DNA of 64,000 nt from an uncultured Duncaniella sp. (GTDB lineage: Bacteria > Bacteroidota > Bacteroidia > Bacteroidales > Muribaculaceae): contig NZ_CAJTMT010000016.1 in assembly GCF_910577345.1 (NCBI RefSeq), forward strand, positions 1 to 64,000, given 5' to 3'. The stretch's first letter is position 1, and each line of letters starts with the position of its first letter. Positions 8,348 to 16,345 of this stretch are shown piece after piece. A program made the position numbers and the translations under genes. The notes under the pieces are model-generated. The model was not told where the DNA came from, searched no databases, and saw nothing but the letters and a program-made list of their open reading frames with translations.

Positions 8348-9085
8348 ATGAAATTTAAATTTTTACTGTGCATGGCATTGGCCATGTCGTTGTTCTCTTG
8401 TTCAAAAAATGATGAACCGGGCAATGGAAATCAGAGTGACAACAATTCAAAAGTAACAATCAATGCAAACGGTACGACATCTACTGGAGTGTCGTTCTCG
8501 TCAATTGATGAAACATCATTTTATCTTGACTATGTGAAGTACAAGATCGTTGATTCCCATCTTGAAATTGTGGGTTATGATCCAATTGAGATTGGCTCAA
8601 TAGTCACACCTTATGCTACAGTAGTGTTAAATGGCACTTCATATAATACAAGAGTGGTAGGAAAACAAGCGTTTTATGATTGTGAAAATATGACAGAGAT
8701 TAATCTGCCTAATACAATAACCACGATTGATGACTGGTACGCCTTTGGCTCCTGTATAAATTTGAAAAAAATAAGTTGGCCAAAAGAATTGGTTCGGATA
8801 GGAGATCATGCTTTTTCCAGATGTACTTCGTTAATGCAAATAGTTATACCTGGTACAGTTAAAGAAATACGAGGTTCAGCATTTTATGAATGTGATTCAT
8901 TAACAGATATTTATGTGTCAGGAATGCCAAAATGTCAGTTTACAGTTATTTCAGGACAATTAGTTAGTTCCGTATTTACTTCATATACAGCTACTCTTCA
9001 TGTGACAAAAGAAAATTACGAGTGGATAAAACAGGCTGCAGTTTGGTCCAATTTTGAAAATATAGTTGCGGACTATAATCCATAA
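8348..9085 (+). CDS. BspA-like leucine-rich repeat lipoprotein
   Basis: The 245-residue protein has a lipoprotein signal (MALAMSLFSCS, lipidated Cys near 18), an Asn/Gly-rich linker to about residue 40, a beta-rich lead domain, and then three to four LRR_5 (BspA/TpLRR) repeats at about residues 95-190, recognised from AFYDCENMTEINLP, AFSRCTSLMQIVIP and AFYECDSLTDIYV. Such proteins sit at the cell surface and often bind host proteins or other cells; the role here is inferred only. It lies between the DUF2971-like gene and the large surface protein and shares their AT-rich composition. Confidence 0.75.
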   Translation: MKFKFLLCMALAMSLFSCSKNDEPGNGNQSDNNSKVTINANGTTSTGVSFSSIDETSFYLDYVKYKIVDSHLEIVGYDPIEIGSIVTPYATVVLNGTSYNTRVVGKQAFYDCENMTEINLPNTITTIDDWYAFGSCINLKKISWPKELVRIGDHAFSRCTSLMQIVIPGTVKEIRGSAFYECDSLTDIYVSGMPKCQFTVISGQLVSSVFTSYTATLHVTKENYEWIKQAAVWSNFENIVADYNP

Positions 9086-9121
9086 ATTAACATAAGAGAT
9101 AAAATTTAAAGTATTGAATGT

Positions 9122-10717
9122 ATGAATAAATTATTTATCCTGTCCATATTTTTAATGTGGAATGTATTTTATGCATTTGCAGGTTCGGTAATTAACCTTA
9201 GTGAGAAGCATATAGCGAACAGTTATATAATTTCAGAAATTGGCGATTATTGTTTTGCTGTAGATGATTACCCTGAAGCTGCTGATGCATTTATACTGTG
9301 GAACGAGCTTGGTGAAAAGGATATCGTTGACGTGAAATTATCTGACGGTACGGTATACTTCACGAAAACATTCTTTCAGAAAGGGAATGCCATGATAAGT
9401 ATTGTGGATAAAAGCAATACTATATTATGGTCATGGCATATATGGTCGACTGACCGACCGAAATGTTATGAAAAGGATGGATATAACGTAATGGATAGGA
9501 ACTTGGGTGCGACAAATGCAAATCCCTATAGCGTGGATTCATACGGGTTAAGTTATACTCCGGGTTGTCCATTTCCATTTCCCGGTCCGAAGTATTCTGA
9601 TTACATTATAACCTCCACTCCCTCAGTTCCTGACGGTTGGTATGTTGCACCCGGATATGGCTTTTATAAGGAATCAAAAATGCCAACTCCTGCAAATCCG
9701 ATGATGTTGTGTTCGCATCGTGATAAGTATGGTAACTCTGTTTATTTTAGAATAGGCTATAACCCATTCCCAACCACATATTATGTTCCTACTATTAAAG
9801 ATATGGTCGCTGTATTGGGATATGAGCCGATTGTGAGAGGAGGAGTTCTGCATACAGATTTTGGTTTGTCATTACCGGCTATATATGACGGGAAGGCAAA
9901 TGAAACACAAGGATTTTATCTATGCGCCGGGGTCTACAATACCACTGCTGTTGATACGCATTGCATATATTTTACGGATGACTTGTTGAAAACGACATAC
10001 TGTGAAGGTGCCGCATTGATGCCGTTGCGTGGTTTCATGAAAATAGTAGAAGTTGATAAGCTCATGCTCCAGCCTACTTTTAAAATGATGAAAATAGGGG
10101 AAAGTATTTATTTGGAAGCGAAATTTACCCCTTCTGATGTCTATGATAAGAGTTTGGAATGGAGATCTTCTGATGAAAATATAGTAGTTGTTAAAGACGG
10201 TATGGTGACCGCTGTTGGTATTGGACATGCGTTTGTCACAGCAATAGCATCCAATGGAAAAACTGCCACATGTGAGTTTCTGGTGGATGCTCAGAAAATC
10301 AATAGAATTGAAGTAGATCCGGCTGAAGTGTGTGCATTGGAGGGCAGCTCCATTCAATTGACGGCAATAGTATATCCTGAAAACGCCACAGATAAAAGAG
10401 TTGCATGGTATTCGTCTGACACATCTGTTGCTGTTGTTGATGGAAACGGGATGTTGAAAATCGTTGGCAGTGGTGATGCAGTCATTGAAGCAAGAGCATT
10501 GGATGATAGTAAAGTTATCGGAGAGTGTCGTGTGTCCGGCTACTCCGGAATAGAGGATGTCTTGCTTGATACCAAAAACGACTGGAACCTATATACAGTA
10601 ACCGGAATCCTCTTAGGTTCAGGAATAAACTCTGAAGATTTGAATCGTTTACCACGAGGAATGTATATATTGCGCAGTAATAAAAAGGCAATAAAAGTTA
10701 TATTGGGAAATAATTAA
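9122..10717 (+). CDS. Surface protein with Ig-like (Big_2) domains and T9SS-type C-terminus
   Basis: The 531-residue protein has a signal peptide (about 1-20), an N-terminal domain containing the MDRNLGATNANP motif typical of large Bacteroidetes and Fibrobacter exoproteins (around residue 125), then two Big_2-like domains (about 325-395 and 398-475; motifs LEWRSSDENIVVVKDGMVTAVGIG and VAWYSSDTSVAVVDGNG). The last 60 residues (NDWNLYTVTGILLGSG then LPRGMYILRSNKK) match a type IX secretion C-terminal sorting domain. It is therefore probably exported and anchored or released at the surface. An intrinsic terminator follows. Confidence 0.75.
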   Translation: MNKLFILSIFLMWNVFYAFAGSVINLSEKHIANSYIISEIGDYCFAVDDYPEAADAFILWNELGEKDIVDVKLSDGTVYFTKTFFQKGNAMISIVDKSNTILWSWHIWSTDRPKCYEKDGYNVMDRNLGATNANPYSVDSYGLSYTPGCPFPFPGPKYSDYIITSTPSVPDGWYVAPGYGFYKESKMPTPANPMMLCSHRDKYGNSVYFRIGYNPFPTTYYVPTIKDMVAVLGYEPIVRGGVLHTDFGLSLPAIYDGKANETQGFYLCAGVYNTTAVDTHCIYFTDDLLKTTYCEGAALMPLRGFMKIVEVDKLMLQPTFKMMKIGESIYLEAKFTPSDVYDKSLEWRSSDENIVVVKDGMVTAVGIGHAFVTAIASNGKTATCEFLVDAQKINRIEVDPAEVCALEGSSIQLTAIVYPENATDKRVAWYSSDTSVAVVDGNGMLKIVGSGDAVIEARALDDSKVIGECRVSGYSGIEDVLLDTKNDWNLYTVTGILLGSGINSEDLNRLPRGMYILRSNKKAIKVILGNN

Positions 10718-10738
10718 AGTTTATTCTAAAACAGGATT

Positions 10739-10794
10739 GATGGTATGGTACTATGAATTCGTAATAGTTCAAAGTTCCATGCCATCATTTTTCT
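10739..10794 (+). terminator. Terminator after the surface protein gene
   Basis: A 10-bp stem (10739-10748 with 10777-10786, one G-U pair) is followed by ATTTTTCTT. It closes the AT-rich accessory unit. Confidence 0.6.
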
Positions 10795-10857
10795 TTAAAT
10801 GATTGTCGGGTAGAGATTCGCTGTTTTGATATGGGAAATTTACAGAGTTATTGACAA

Positions 10858-10967
10858 TGTTAATAACTTTTTGAAATGTAAATAACTTTATAATTACGGT
10901 GTGTATCAATGGTATATGGTATAAATGTTGATAAAGTGGGTGGGTTTGTTGATAAAAATGTTAATAA
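10858..10967 (+). repeat. Five same-strand TGTTRATAA motifs (DnaA-box-like cluster)
   Basis: Nine-base motifs of form TGT(T/A)(A/G)ATAA occur at 10858, 10877, 10926, 10947 and 10959, all in one orientation and in an AT-rich setting. The two TGTTGATAA copies differ by one base from TGTGGATAA, the reverse complement of a canonical DnaA box. The cluster directly precedes the tRNA-Met promoter. It may be an origin-like or DnaA-titration site, or a regulator site. Confidence 0.45.
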
Positions 10968-10983
10968 CTTTTTGTTGAAATGT

Positions 10984-11014
10984 TTTGGAGAATTGGAAAA
11001 AGTTCGTACCTTTG
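10984..11014 (+). promoter_or_regulatory. Promoter of tRNA-Met
   Basis: TTTG at 10984-10987 and TACCTTTG at 11007-11014 are 19 bp apart, an exact consensus promoter. Transcription would start near 11019, about 36 nt upstream of the mature tRNA. Confidence 0.8.
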
Positions 11015-11054
11015 CAATCGCAAAAGCAAAAGAATCTTATCCAAAAGATTTGAT

Positions 11055-11128
11055 GGCGAGATAGCTCAGTTGGTTAGAGCGTCGGATTCATAACCCGGAG
11101 GTCCCGAGTTCAATTCTCGGTCTCGCTA
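11055..11128 (+). tRNA. tRNA-Met (CAT anticodon)
   Basis: A complete cloverleaf can be drawn: acceptor GGCGAGA / TCTCGCT (with one G-U pair), D-arm GCTC...GAGC, anticodon loop TTCATAA with CAT at positions 34-36, T-arm CCGAG/CTCGG with loop TTCAATT. The first base pair is not the C-A mismatch of an initiator, so it is an elongator-type tRNA-Met; a tRNA-Ile with lysidine-modified CAT cannot be fully excluded by eye. CCA is not encoded. Confidence 0.92.
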
Positions 11129-11139
11129 CAAAAGAAAAT

Positions 11140-11171
11140 CGGTCACACTCACGCGAGTATGACCGTTTTTT
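11140..11171 (+). terminator. Terminator of tRNA-Met
   Basis: The stem CGGTCA-c-ACTC / GAGT-a-TGACCG is followed by six T. It lies 12 nt after the tRNA and just before the rpsU promoter. Confidence 0.85.
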
Positions 11172-11172
11172 C

Positions 11173-11203
11173 TTTGAAATTCGAAAAAGAATTCGTAATT
11201 TTG
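11173..11203 (+). promoter_or_regulatory. Promoter of rpsU
   Basis: TTTG at 11173-11176 and TAATTTTG at 11196-11203 are spaced 19 bp apart. The transcript leader would be about 110 nt long and GC-rich in its first half, room for a structured regulatory leader. No Shine-Dalgarno sequence precedes the rpsU ATG. Confidence 0.8.
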
Positions 11204-11319
11204 CCCCGCAAAATCAGTCGGCCGATGCCGGAGGTGTGTCCCCAGTGGTGGCGCGCGCAGGCGAAGCGGTTGATTTTCAACAATATTATTAACTAAAACC
11301 AATTAATCAAAAAACCACA

Positions 11320-11511
11320 ATGATCATCGTACAAGTAAAAGAAGGTGAGAACATCGAGAAGGCACTTAAGAAATTCAAGCGCAAATTTGAAAAAACCGGC
11401 ATCGTTCGCGAGCTCCGTTCACGTCAGGCTTTCCAGAAGCCCTCTGTGACCAACCGCAAGAAGATGATGAAGGCTGTCTACGTTCAGCAGCTCCGCGCCA
11501 ACGAGGAATAA
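11320..11511 (+). CDS. rpsU: 30S ribosomal protein bS21
   Basis: The 63-residue basic protein begins MIIVQVKEGENIEKALKKFKRKFEKTG, the family signature, and has the expected length. bS21 sits near the 3' end of 16S rRNA; in Bacteroidetes it helps bury the anti-Shine-Dalgarno tail, which explains the general lack of Shine-Dalgarno sites in this window. The gene has its own promoter and long leader, and a hairpin (11618-11651) lies downstream. Confidence 0.96.
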   Translation: MIIVQVKEGENIEKALKKFKRKFEKTGIVRELRSRQAFQKPSVTNRKKMMKAVYVQQLRANEE

Positions 11512-11617
11512 TCGTCGCCCATCCCGCATCAACCGGATTTTTCAAATCAATCGAAAGGAGGCAGTTTATCCCCCGGACATCACCCGAATTTATTTGATAA
11601 CAATACACGCTATAATG

Positions 11618-11651
11618 GCGATGAGGATTGGCATCAGCCTTTCCTCATCGC
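11618..11651 (+). terminator. Hairpin downstream of rpsU
   Basis: A perfect 10-bp stem, GCGATGAGGA / TCCTCATCGC with a 14-nt loop, is followed by TATTGTTGTT. It probably ends the rpsU transcript, though the T tract is weak. Confidence 0.55.
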
Positions 11652-11719
11652 TATTGTTGTTATGGGAATGCCGGTGCCCCCTGTAGGGACGCTTTTCAAA
11701 GCGTCCGCGTCCTGATAGA

Positions 11720-11803
11720 AAATGGCGTGTTGTGATGAATAAATGGCGTGCCGTAACGAATAAATGGCGTCCCGTGATGAATAAAAGGTGTGTCATGATG
11801 AAT
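11720..11803. repeat. Four tandem 21-bp repeats
   Basis: Units start at 11720, 11741, 11762 and 11783 and follow the pattern AAATGGCGTG then YYGTGATGAAT, with one to six changes per unit. There are no spacers, so it is not a CRISPR array. On the minus strand it reads as a seven-residue repeat (RHLFITT) in a frame that has no other sign of being a gene. Confidence 0.8.
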
Positions 11804-11851
11804 ATTTTAAACGATCGGTTGGGGCTGTGGAGCCGGTTTTGGTGGTGTGGT

Positions 11852-11884
11852 TTTGATTTTATTCGATTTTTTGATGTATTTTTG
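11852..11884 (+). promoter_or_regulatory. Promoter of the glycosidase-like lipoprotein gene
   Basis: TTTG at 11852-11855 and TATTTTTG at 11877-11884 are separated by 21 bp. The predicted start (about 11889) falls in the right arm of the inverted-repeat element, so the mRNA would begin with that self-complementary arm. Confidence 0.6.
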
Positions 11885-11958
11885 TGGCGGACGCTTTGAA
11901 AAGCGTCCCTACAGGTGTGGTTCCGTTTCCCGGGAATCAGACAGCTCGGAATAATAAA

Positions 11959-13977
11959 ATGAGGATGCTGACATACATATCGGTGCTGTTTCTTGCCGTT
12001 CTGACGGTGGGATGTGGCGGTGTGTCGCTTCCGAAGGAGGATATTTTCAGTTGTGAGGGTTTTGAGATATACCCCGACAGCATTGTGAGGGGCAACAGAA
12101 TCTATCGTGCGGTGTCGCCACGGGAGATAAGCAATGCATGGACGCTCCCTGACAGCACGACAGTTGCTCCCGAGTTCACCTCGACGCTTCCGATGGCCGA
12201 TGCGCTGTTTGCTAAAGCCGTTATATCCCCCTCATTCCTCACCCCCGAAGAAATATGGCTCAGCCTCGGATTCCTCCGCCCGGAGGAGTCGATGCAGGCG
12301 TTGCGCTCGCTGGCATCGCTCCCCGCGAACGATAACGAGGACTTCCCTTATTCCACCCTCTCGCCCTATTGGGCTGCAGCCGCGTGGGAGGTCTATTGTG
12401 CCACAGGGTCACGGACATGGCTGCGCGAAGCTTACGATGCGTTGACCCGGATGCTCTCGCGGCAATGGAAGCTCAACCGCTCGGCTCTCTCGGAATTCTA
12501 TTGCGGAATACCGCGCGGAGTCACCGAACAGTCGACTTTCTATCCTGCTTCGATGGATGAGATGTCGCGTTTCCAGACCTTCAGTGCGTCCGTCAACATC
12601 ATGCGCGCCTATTCGCTCAGAATCGCCTCACGGATGGCCGGCGAACTGAAGCTCTATGCCGAGCGCGAGTGGGAAATGGAAGCTGATAAGCTTGCCGGAG
12701 CTGTCAACGACCGCCTTTGGCTCCCCGACCTCCAGCGCTACGGACAGTATCTCTATGGCGACTACTATCCCATAGTATCCTCGGTGACCGACAACGAAGC
12801 CAACGTCCTTGCCGCATTGACGGGGACGGCTACACCTGAGATGTCGGCTGCAATGGTCGGCGAGCTTCCGCTGATTGCAAGCGGTGTACCGTCGGTCTAC
12901 CCCTACGTCGTAAATCCGACCCCTCTGCGCCCGATTGTGCAGGCACTCTATGGGCTTTCGGCTGCAAAGGTGCGCAACCCGCGCGCTTTCATCCACTCGA
13001 TGGCTTCCGTGTGGAATCTCTCGCTCGATGCGAATTATCCCTCACTGTGGCCGTCGCTCGTAATGAAAGGTCTTTTCGGGATTGAGGCTACCCCCTCCGG
13101 GCTTGAATTCCGGCCTATGGTGCCGGAGGTGTTCGGCGGAGAGAAGCAGCTCCGTGGATTGCGTTACCGCGACGCGGTTCTTGACATATCTCTCAACGGA
13201 ACGGGCGACCGCATAGCCTCATTCATGGTCGACTCCGTCAGCACCGACAGCCACAGTCTCCCCGCCGGGATGAAGGGATATCACAAAGTGGTCATCACAC
13301 TCTCCGGCAACGACCTCAACGCCAAACCGCTGAGGATTTTCGAACCTGTCACAGTCCCACCCACTCCCGAGGTGAAATGGCCAACGGCCAACGACATGAA
13401 GATTGTCGGCTATGACCGTCTCCTCCACTATGATATTTATCTTGACGGGGTGATGACCCAATCAATCTCCACCGACAACTATCATGTAAGGCCGGGGGAA
13501 TGTGGGGTTGTCACGGTTGTCCCTACGCTCGAACGCGGGTCGAGCGGCTACGCCACGCCCCCGCATGTCTGTCTGCCTGACGATGAGGTAATCAGCATTC
13601 ACGCCTCGTCCATCACCCCGCGCCGTCCGCCGTTACATTTCATAAAGGATCCGGCTACTGCCACAAACTACATCGAGCTTGCTGCCCGCCACAACACACG
13701 CATCACGTGCTATGTCAATGTCGCCGTCGAGGGTGACTATTTTATCACCGTAGGCTACAGCAACGGCTCCGAACGCTGCGGAATCCGTACGCTCGGTGTC
13801 AACGGTGTCGATGTCGCTACACTGCTCTTCCCCCCGCGCCGTCTAAACGACTGGGTGCATGTCTATCCGTCGACCACTTCAGTCATCCATCTCAACGAGG
13901 GGGTCAACAAGCTGTGGCTCACATACGTCGGCGGCACCATCCTCTTCAATAAACTAACTCTTCTGAAACGTTCATGA
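11959..13977 (+). CDS. Lipoprotein with (alpha/alpha)6-barrel glycosidase-like domain
   Basis: From the ATG at 11959 the protein has 672 residues. It has a lipoprotein signal ending VLTVGCGG. Residues of roughly 75-410 (for example PYSTLSPYWAAAAWEVYCATGSRTWLREAYDALTRML) have the helical-hairpin pattern of six-hairpin glycosidases related to GH63, GH78 or trehalase. The C-terminal 250 residues are beta-rich and likely carbohydrate-binding, ending in a jelly-roll-like segment (ITCYVNVAVEGDYFITVGYSNG). Substrate is unknown. The first 25 codons of the open frame overlap the upstream repeat and promoter, so they are excluded. The stop overlaps the next gene by 4 nt. Confidence 0.7.
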   Translation: MRMLTYISVLFLAVLTVGCGGVSLPKEDIFSCEGFEIYPDSIVRGNRIYRAVSPREISNAWTLPDSTTVAPEFTSTLPMADALFAKAVISPSFLTPEEIWLSLGFLRPEESMQALRSLASLPANDNEDFPYSTLSPYWAAAAWEVYCATGSRTWLREAYDALTRMLSRQWKLNRSALSEFYCGIPRGVTEQSTFYPASMDEMSRFQTFSASVNIMRAYSLRIASRMAGELKLYAEREWEMEADKLAGAVNDRLWLPDLQRYGQYLYGDYYPIVSSVTDNEANVLAALTGTATPEMSAAMVGELPLIASGVPSVYPYVVNPTPLRPIVQALYGLSAAKVRNPRAFIHSMASVWNLSLDANYPSLWPSLVMKGLFGIEATPSGLEFRPMVPEVFGGEKQLRGLRYRDAVLDISLNGTGDRIASFMVDSVSTDSHSLPAGMKGYHKVVITLSGNDLNAKPLRIFEPVTVPPTPEVKWPTANDMKIVGYDRLLHYDIYLDGVMTQSISTDNYHVRPGECGVVTVVPTLERGSSGYATPPHVCLPDDEVISIHASSITPRRPPLHFIKDPATATNYIELAARHNTRITCYVNVAVEGDYFITVGYSNGSERCGIRTLGVNGVDVATLLFPPRRLNDWVHVYPSTTSVIHLNEGVNKLWLTYVGGTILFNKLTLLKRS

Positions 13978-14477
13978 AAACGATAGGCATACTTTCCGAC
14001 ACTCATTCATGCTGGGACGACCGCTATGCAGTCCACTTCAAGGATTGCGATGAGATATGGCACGCAGGCGATGTCGGCGACATCGACATCATCCGTCGGC
14101 TTGAAGGAGTAGCCCCGGTCGTAAGGGCCGTGCGTGGCAATATCGACCACGGCGACGTGTGCCGCCGCTGTAAAGAGGTGGAATGTTTTGAAGTAGAGGG
14201 TGTCAGGGTCTGGATGACCCACATCGGGGGCTATCCCGGGAAATATGCACCCGGAGTGAAACGCATCCTCGCCGAAAACCGCGTTAATCTGATGGTCTGC
14301 GGACATTCCCACATACTGAAAGTTATACCCGACCATGAGCTCGGTATGCTGCATGTCAATCCGGGGGCGGCCGGTTACCACGGATGGCAGAAAGTACGCA
14401 CCCTTCTCCGCCTCACCATTGACAACGGCCATGTCACCGGTCTCGAAGTCATCGAACTCGGGAAAAAATCGGGTTGA
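13974..14477 (+). CDS. YfcE/MJ0936-type metallophosphoesterase
   Basis: The 167-residue protein is a compact calcineurin-like phosphoesterase. Metal-binding motifs are in order: GILSDTHS (residues 5-12), HAGDVGD (about 31-37), GNID, THIGGYPGKY and CGHSHILK (about 102-109), with a final NPGAAG. Such enzymes hydrolyse phosphodiesters, often cyclic or small nucleotides. Its ATG overlaps the stop of the glycosidase-like lipoprotein (ATGA), so the two are translationally coupled even though one product is cytosolic and the other is exported. Confidence 0.9.
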   Translation: MKTIGILSDTHSCWDDRYAVHFKDCDEIWHAGDVGDIDIIRRLEGVAPVVRAVRGNIDHGDVCRRCKEVECFEVEGVRVWMTHIGGYPGKYAPGVKRILAENRVNLMVCGHSHILKVIPDHELGMLHVNPGAAGYHGWQKVRTLLRLTIDNGHVTGLEVIELGKKSG

Positions 14478-14510
14478 TCCGAAAAACTGTTTATATGTGA
14501 TGAGAAGATA

Positions 14511-14603
14511 GGTACAAAAGAACAAAACAGGCAGAAGTAACAAAAGTATAATTTGCTTGATAATAAACCTTTTGTATCTTCTGCCCCTATGTCTTTATGT
14601 ACC
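14511..14603. repeat. 3'-flank palindrome family, copy at 14.5 kb
   Basis: Arms start GGTACAAAAG and end TGTACC; about 35 bp pair with roughly six mismatches, including the core GGCAGAAG / CTTCTGCC. It begins 34 nt after the phosphoesterase stop and lies between convergent genes. Confidence 0.75.
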
Positions 14604-14627
14604 TTTTTCGGATATATAAACAAAAAA

Positions 14628-14695
14628 ATATCCGTCAGGCCATTTCTGAGGGGGACTCCCTTGCAGTTTTTCCTGACGGATATGGATGTTTTTTT
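14628..14695. terminator. Bidirectional terminator between convergent genes
   Basis: A perfect 12-bp stem, ATATCCGTCAGG / CCTGACGGATAT, is flanked by seven A on the left and seven T on the right, so it can stop both the phosphoesterase transcript (plus) and the porin transcript (minus). Confidence 0.8.
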
Positions 14696-14790
14696 CGTAG
14701 ATTACGATTATCTAACAGATGTATCTATCCAAAAGTTGACTTGGGTGGAGTTAAAGTTTGAAAATAAGTCTCAATTTTGTAATTGTTGTC

Positions 14791-16098
14791 TTAGAATGAG
14801 AACTGCGCGAGAGCGCCGACGCGTCGTGCCCATCCGTGTTCACCGTTGAAATCCTGACGCTTGCCAAGGTTGGCCTCAGCTCCGAAACGGATGCGGGGTG
14901 TAACGTCCCAGAACACATTGATGGCGCTGTAGAGACCATACTTGTAATCCGTACCTTCCACGCCGGTCGATGGCAGATAGCGTCCCTGACCGAAGGTGGC
15001 CGACATGAAGAGCTGCGGAGTGAAATTGTATTGCAGTCCTAAGAAATATCCCCAACCGGGCACCGTGCAGAGCTTGCCGGGATTCTTGGTGTCGGTGACG
15101 AGGTCGTATTTTCCAAGCAGGAAGTCACCGCCGAAGTTGGAGTATGATTTACCGGCATTGACAGTTCCATAGACGGTGAGCGGAGCCACGGGGCGGAATA
15201 CGGTACTGAGCTGGAAGCCGTAGCCCACGGCCTGATGGTTGCGGCCGTTGATGAGGTCGCGGTAGGGGAGGAAGCGTGCAATACCTGAGAGGCGCACATG
15301 CTGTCCGGTTGCCCACTCATACTGCACCATAGCTGCGAAGTTAGGCAGAAATTCACTTCGTGCTGCGGTCTGAGTGCCATCGGTCTGCAATGTCATGCTC
15401 GGAGTCTCTACCGAAGCGGCAACATACATACCGCTTTTCCTGAAATGGTGCATGTAACGAATGAGCACATTTGTTCCGTCCATTTTCATTGTCGGGCCGG
15501 ATGAGTCTACGGTTGGAGCTACTGCCGCACCGTCGCCGAATGTTGAGGCTGCGTAGCCGATGGTCCAGTCGTTGAGGACTGCGTAGGCTTTTTTCAGATG
15601 GAAGTCACGTCCCTGATAACCATTGAAGTTTGCTTCGATGTAGAGTTGGTAGCTCCCGAGGCGCTTGTTGCGTCCGATGACGCGGAAGAAAAGAGCTGTT
15701 CCTGCGGGAGTGGTTCCGAGCACCTGACGGTTCAGTTCATCGCGCTGCACCGGAATGAAGTATGGCGAGAATCCTGAGATTCCTGTCGAGCCGCCCCAGT
15801 CGAAATATCCGCGCATACGGACCATTCCGCCAATTCCCATGGCAAGCTGCGTGTCGCGGCTCATGAAGAGGAAATATGGTGCCTGCGGGTCCTGGAAGCT
15901 GCGGAACTGGTCGTAGTAGAAGTTCTCCACTAAATTGCGGATTGAATCGGATTCAGGGGTTTCTCCTTCACCGAAAAACACGACCTTGTGGTCATTGACA
16001 AGAGCTTCGTGCTGCTCTTCGACAGGGCTTGTGGCCAATGAAGGGATGGCTGTCAGGACCGACAGCGCGATACCGGATATGATGCGGCGGATGTTCAT
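14791..16098 (-). CDS. Outer-membrane porin-like beta-barrel (DcaP-like)
   Basis: The 435-residue protein has a signal peptide (about 1-22), a short helical segment after it (HEALVNDHKVVFFG...SIRNLVENFYYDQF), then an all-beta C-terminal barrel with alternating aromatic strands, ending in a C-terminal Phe (LAQFSF) as expected for BAM recognition. The first barrel strands (LAMGIGGMVRMRGYFDWGG) match the DcaP-like porins found in Bacteroidetes. It probably admits small solutes. It has no co-oriented neighbours and is bounded by a bidirectional terminator on its 3' side. Confidence 0.75.
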   Translation of the reverse strand: MNIRRIISGIALSVLTAIPSLATSPVEEQHEALVNDHKVVFFGEGETPESDSIRNLVENFYYDQFRSFQDPQAPYFLFMSRDTQLAMGIGGMVRMRGYFDWGGSTGISGFSPYFIPVQRDELNRQVLGTTPAGTALFFRVIGRNKRLGSYQLYIEANFNGYQGRDFHLKKAYAVLNDWTIGYAASTFGDGAAVAPTVDSSGPTMKMDGTNVLIRYMHHFRKSGMYVAASVETPSMTLQTDGTQTAARSEFLPNFAAMVQYEWATGQHVRLSGIARFLPYRDLINGRNHQAVGYGFQLSTVFRPVAPLTVYGTVNAGKSYSNFGGDFLLGKYDLVTDTKNPGKLCTVPGWGYFLGLQYNFTPQLFMSATFGQGRYLPSTGVEGTDYKYGLYSAINVFWDVTPRIRFGAEANLGKRQDFNGEHGWARRVGALAQFSF

Positions 16099-16345
16099 GA
16101 TGAATTGAATGTTAATGGTGATGAAGTGTGGTGATGGTGGGTGGTGTTGAGCTGATGAATGGCCGACGGCAGTTGCCGTTAAGCATATTGAAATCTAATT
16201 TCACTTTTTATAACATTTGCATCTTCCTCTCTGTTCATAAATATTTACTGAAAAGCGATTTTTTTTGAAAATTGAAGTAACGTTTGGCCAGTTTTTCCGT
16301 CTATATAACAAAAGGACATCTTGAAGCTACCACCCCGCCGGAAAC

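Larger units (their letters stand above)
11680..11915. repeat. TGTAGGGACGC-type inverted-repeat element, copy 1
   Basis: Two perfect 29-bp inverted arms (11680-11708 and 11887-11915) begin CCTGTAGGGACGC and enclose 178 bp. Each arm contains its own hairpin, GGACGCTTT / AAAGCGTCC. The interior holds a 4x21-bp tandem repeat and the promoter of the next gene. The outer sequence TGTAGGGACGC is shared with the element at 41997-42101, so this is a repeat family with a MITE-like layout; no transposase is present. Confidence 0.75.

Noticed and set aside
11590..11796. A minus-strand frame with a seven-residue RHLFITT repeat
   Set aside because: The repeat is a by-product of the four 21-bp tandem repeats inside the inverted-repeat element; no promoter or family supports a gene.
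11720..11803. Regular short repeats considered as a CRISPR array
   Set aside because: Units are contiguous with no spacers, units diverge, and no cas genes are present.
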